Source: Candidatus Bathyarchaeota archaeon
Lineage (GTDB): Archaea; Thermoproteota; Bathyarchaeia; Bathyarchaeales; UBA233
Assembly (NCBI GenBank): GCA_023488835.1
Contig: JAMDCS010000073.1
Span: forward strand, 1-13,496
Length of the DNA stretch: 13,496 bases
Direction: 5' to 3'
Below, piece by piece: positions 12,043-13,496 of the stretch. Made by a program: the position numbers and the translations under genes. The notes under the pieces were generated by a model, which did not search any database, was not told where the DNA came from, and was given only the letters and a program-made list of their open reading frames with translations. Every line of letters begins with the position of its first letter. Within the stretch, counting starts at the first letter, position 1.

Positions 12043-12427
12043 TTTGTTCTTGCATCTCTTTTAGTTTAGCTTCTATCTCTCGGTAGTTGACGTAGTCCGA
12101 CAGCAGTTCCTTGTAGGTTTTGGAGATGGTGGCGATGGCTTGCAGCCGCTGAACCTCAACTCGGTCCAGACCGGGCTTGACGGCGGCTCTCAGGGCACCC
12201 GCCAGAATTCTTAGTGCTTCTTCGACGCTGGGTAGCTCCCGTGGGAGATAAATCTGGGATTTCGCGTAGCCGCTGGCTTTAAGCGGCAGCCCCAGGCGTT
12301 GGCACTTTAGGATTATGGCGCCCGGTGTTTTCTGGATTTTTGCGGCGATTTCCTCGATTTCCGCTTCGGCTTCGATTAACGCTTTGAGTTCGGTTTCCTG
12401 TTGCGGGGTCCATTTTTTTCCTGCCAT
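11975..12427 (-). CDS. Terminase small subunit-like protein
   Basis: A 150-residue protein directly upstream of, and overlapping, the large terminase subunit. The N-terminal domain (about 5-48: KKWTPQQETELKALIEAEAE, then IAAKIQKTPGAIILKCQRLG) is a helix-turn-helix of the Myb/SANT-like kind and would recognise viral packaging sites. A central helical part follows. The C-terminal coiled coil (about 105-137: YREIEAKLKEMQEQNAQLLK) would oligomerise the ring, and a Pro-rich tail (NPAPKPDTAP) ends it. The small-subunit role rests on position and architecture, since these proteins vary widely. ATG 12427 is supported by GGTGA nine bases upstream. It is divergent from mobA. Confidence 0.75.
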   Translation of the reverse strand: MAGKKWTPQQETELKALIEAEAEIEEIAAKIQKTPGAIILKCQRLGLPLKASGYAKSQIYLPRELPSVEEALRILAGALRAAVKPGLDRVEVQRLQAIATISKTYKELLSDYVNYREIEAKLKEMQEQNAQLLKEKSQNPAPKPDTAPMA

Positions 12428-12580
12428 GTTGAGTCGTCACCAATTTTGTTGTTACCTACCGCTGGGGCATGGGGGTTTTTAAGGAATTTTCACAGAATAA
12501 AATGCATATTAAAAATAACGAATTACATAATCAAATTTTTTTTTGATTGCGCATTGCAAAAAACTTAAACTTCACCCTAC
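12428..12580. promoter_or_regulatory. Divergent intergenic region, terminase/mobA
   Basis: It holds AT-rich sequence with a seven-base inverted repeat, AATCAAA/TTTGATT around a T-run (12529-12548), and a possible TATA-type run (AACTTAAACTT, 12562-12572) for mobA. If that box is used, the transcript would begin near 12590, favouring a mobA start at 12608. The junction between the viral genes and the host gene probably lies here, but no attachment-site repeat is visible. Confidence 0.35.
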
Positions 12581-13264
12581 ATGCTAGAAGTGCCAGTGAC
12601 ATATGATATGGATAGGTCAGCTATTATTCTGGCAGGCGGTTCCTCAACCAGGTTTAACAGCGATAAGGGCGTTTTAGAACTAAACGGCAAACCATTGTTG
12701 AACCATGTTGTTGACGCCGTGAAAGGTCTTGTCGAAGAAGTCATCGTGGTAACAAACTCCCAAGACCGCGCAGACGCCTATGCAAAGCTGGTTTCTTCTA
12801 AAGTCAGGTTTGCCGTTGACGTCTGCGAGTCCAAGGGACCTTTGGTTGGAGCCTTGACGGGTTTTGAAGCGGCTAAAGGAGAGTACTCTGCGCTTCTGCC
12901 ATTTGATAGCCCGTTTGTTTCCCAAGAGGTCTTGTCTTTGCTCTTTGACTGTTGCGTAGGGAAGGCGGCTGCTGTTCCAAGATGGACAAACCAAGAGATT
13001 GAACCCCTACATGCCGTTTACCATACAAAACAAGGCTTGGAAGCCGCCAAAGAGGCGTTAGCGGAAAACGAGCTGGACATGCAAGCTATGGTGGAAAAAA
13101 TGCGTGGAGTCCGCTACATTTCGACGATGGTGATCGAACAGTTAGACCCTGATTTAAAGACCTTCTTTAACGTAAACACACCCTTAGACCTAAAGAAGGC
13201 AGCAGTAATGTTCAAGCCTAGAAAAACAACTAAGGAAAAACAAAAAACTTCTAAAAAACGGTAG
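12581..13264 (+). CDS. mobA: Molybdenum cofactor guanylyltransferase (MobA)
   Basis: The enzyme transfers GMP from GTP to molybdopterin (or its tungsten form) to make the dinucleotide cofactor, in the cytoplasm. The nucleotidyltransferase signature LAGGSSTRFNSDKG spans residues 17-30, followed by the LNGKPLL segment, GPLVGALTG (86-94) and the metal-binding PFDSPF (D109). The last 15 or so residues are a basic tail (KPRKTTKEKQKTSKKR) absent from most bacterial MobA proteins. The length of 227 is a little long for the family. ATG 12581 gives nine extra residues; ATG 12608 (MDRSAIILAGG) fits both the family and the possible TATA box. It fits with the tungstate/molybdate permease remnant at the left end as host cofactor metabolism. 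It is followed by a terminator. Confidence 0.9.
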   Translation: MLEVPVTYDMDRSAIILAGGSSTRFNSDKGVLELNGKPLLNHVVDAVKGLVEEVIVVTNSQDRADAYAKLVSSKVRFAVDVCESKGPLVGALTGFEAAKGEYSALLPFDSPFVSQEVLSLLFDCCVGKAAAVPRWTNQEIEPLHAVYHTKQGLEAAKEALAENELDMQAMVEKMRGVRYISTMVIEQLDPDLKTFFNVNTPLDLKKAAVMFKPRKTTKEKQKTSKKR

Positions 13265-13288
13265 AGCCTTAATAGAAAAATTGTTGTA

Positions 13289-13318
13289 GTGACGTTACAG
13301 TCACATTATTTTTTATTA
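13289..13318 (+). terminator. mobA hairpin and T-tract terminator
   Basis: GTGAC GTTACA GTCAC (13289-13304) forms a five-pair stem with a six-base loop. A T-rich run, ATTATTTTTTATT, follows it. It sits 25 bases after the mobA stop codon. Confidence 0.5.
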
Positions 13319-13357
13319 TCCAAGAACCACTATTGGAAATAACCACGCCCAGGATTG

Positions 13358-13496
13358 ATAAAATCCAAAAGCGACTAGCGAATCAACGGTTAACTGAAAC
13401 GCAAGCAACAAAGTCCGTTCCCCTCTCTCTTCCAAAAAGACTTACAGTTTGCGCCAAAGTTAACCCGTTGATCCACTAGTCGCTGTTGGATTTTAT
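13358..13496. repeat. Imperfect 139-bp palindrome at right end
   Basis: The arms 13358-13395 and 13458-13496 are reverse complements with a handful of mismatches and one added base. Both begin ATAAAATCCAA, continue with GCGACTAG and TCAACGG, and reach TTAACT. Similarity continues inward over CGCAA. The loop is a pyrimidine tract (CGTTCCCCTCTCTCTTCC). No open frame is present. It could be a MITE-like element with long terminal inverted repeats, or a structured non-coding element. It ends exactly at the window edge, so its outer boundary on that side is unknown. Confidence 0.65.

Noticed and set aside
1..13496. CRISPR array
   Set aside because: No regularly spaced direct repeat of 20-40 bases was found; the repeats present are inverted or dispersed.

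Overview
The window reads as archaeal DNA. Promoters consist of AT-rich TATA-type boxes about 25 bases before the expected transcript start, many starts are TTG or GTG, and terminators are T-tracts. There is a tRNA-Gly(GCC) gene with an encoded CCA end, archaeal-style winged-helix regulators, and a C-terminal membrane anchor ending in basic residues and RKRP. My best guess is an uncultured Bathyarchaeia or other TACK-type lineage, but that comes from the general look of the proteins and is unproven. Both ends carry large inverted repeats (103 bp on the left, an imperfect palindrome of about 139 bp on the right). This would fit a whole metagenomic contig that broke at repeats.

Layout. Bases 1-1100 are a scarred transport locus on the minus strand. 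It holds a C-terminal anchor fragment and the N-terminal half of a tungstate/molybdate-type ABC permease, cut off by the 103-bp inverted repeat. Bases 1200-2600 hold a small unknown gene, a frameshifted ParA/MinD pseudogene, the tRNA-Gly gene, and the first copy of a repeat that looks like a small Cys-rich protein. Bases 2605-4231 hold an NapH-like membrane iron-sulfur protein, a small membrane protein and a small zinc-ribbon protein. Bases 4339-4557 hold a membrane-protein remnant.

Bases 4790-6711 hold a small alpha-helical protein, a winged-helix regulator, and a two-gene unit of a coiled-coil/winged-helix protein plus an intact ParA-type ATPase. A second copy of the Cys-rich repeat follows on the minus strand. 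Bases 6995-7827 encode a type II toxin-antitoxin pair (DUF3368-type PIN toxin and ribbon-helix-helix/UPF0175-like antitoxin) with a 4-base overlap. Upstream of it is a frameshifted gene that shares a promoter region containing two 13-bp palindromes with a divergent winged-helix regulator. A frameshifted one-helix membrane protein lies at 8876-9096.

Bases 9273-10550 hold an unknown 87-residue protein followed by a Schlafen-type AlbA_2 protein. Convergent to it is a complete-looking viral terminase pair (small and large subunit, 10588-12427). No portal, protease or capsid genes are visible. Bases 12581-13264 encode MobA, the molybdenum-cofactor guanylyltransferase, followed by a terminator and the right-end palindrome.

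Taken together, this is an accessory region built from decayed virus, plasmid and defence pieces between host metabolic genes (iron-sulfur redox, molybdopterin, tungstate/molybdate uptake). The observations most worth a second look are the lone terminase pair, the AlbA_2 pair next to it, the repeated Cys-rich small-protein element, and several genes apparently broken by single short frameshifts.
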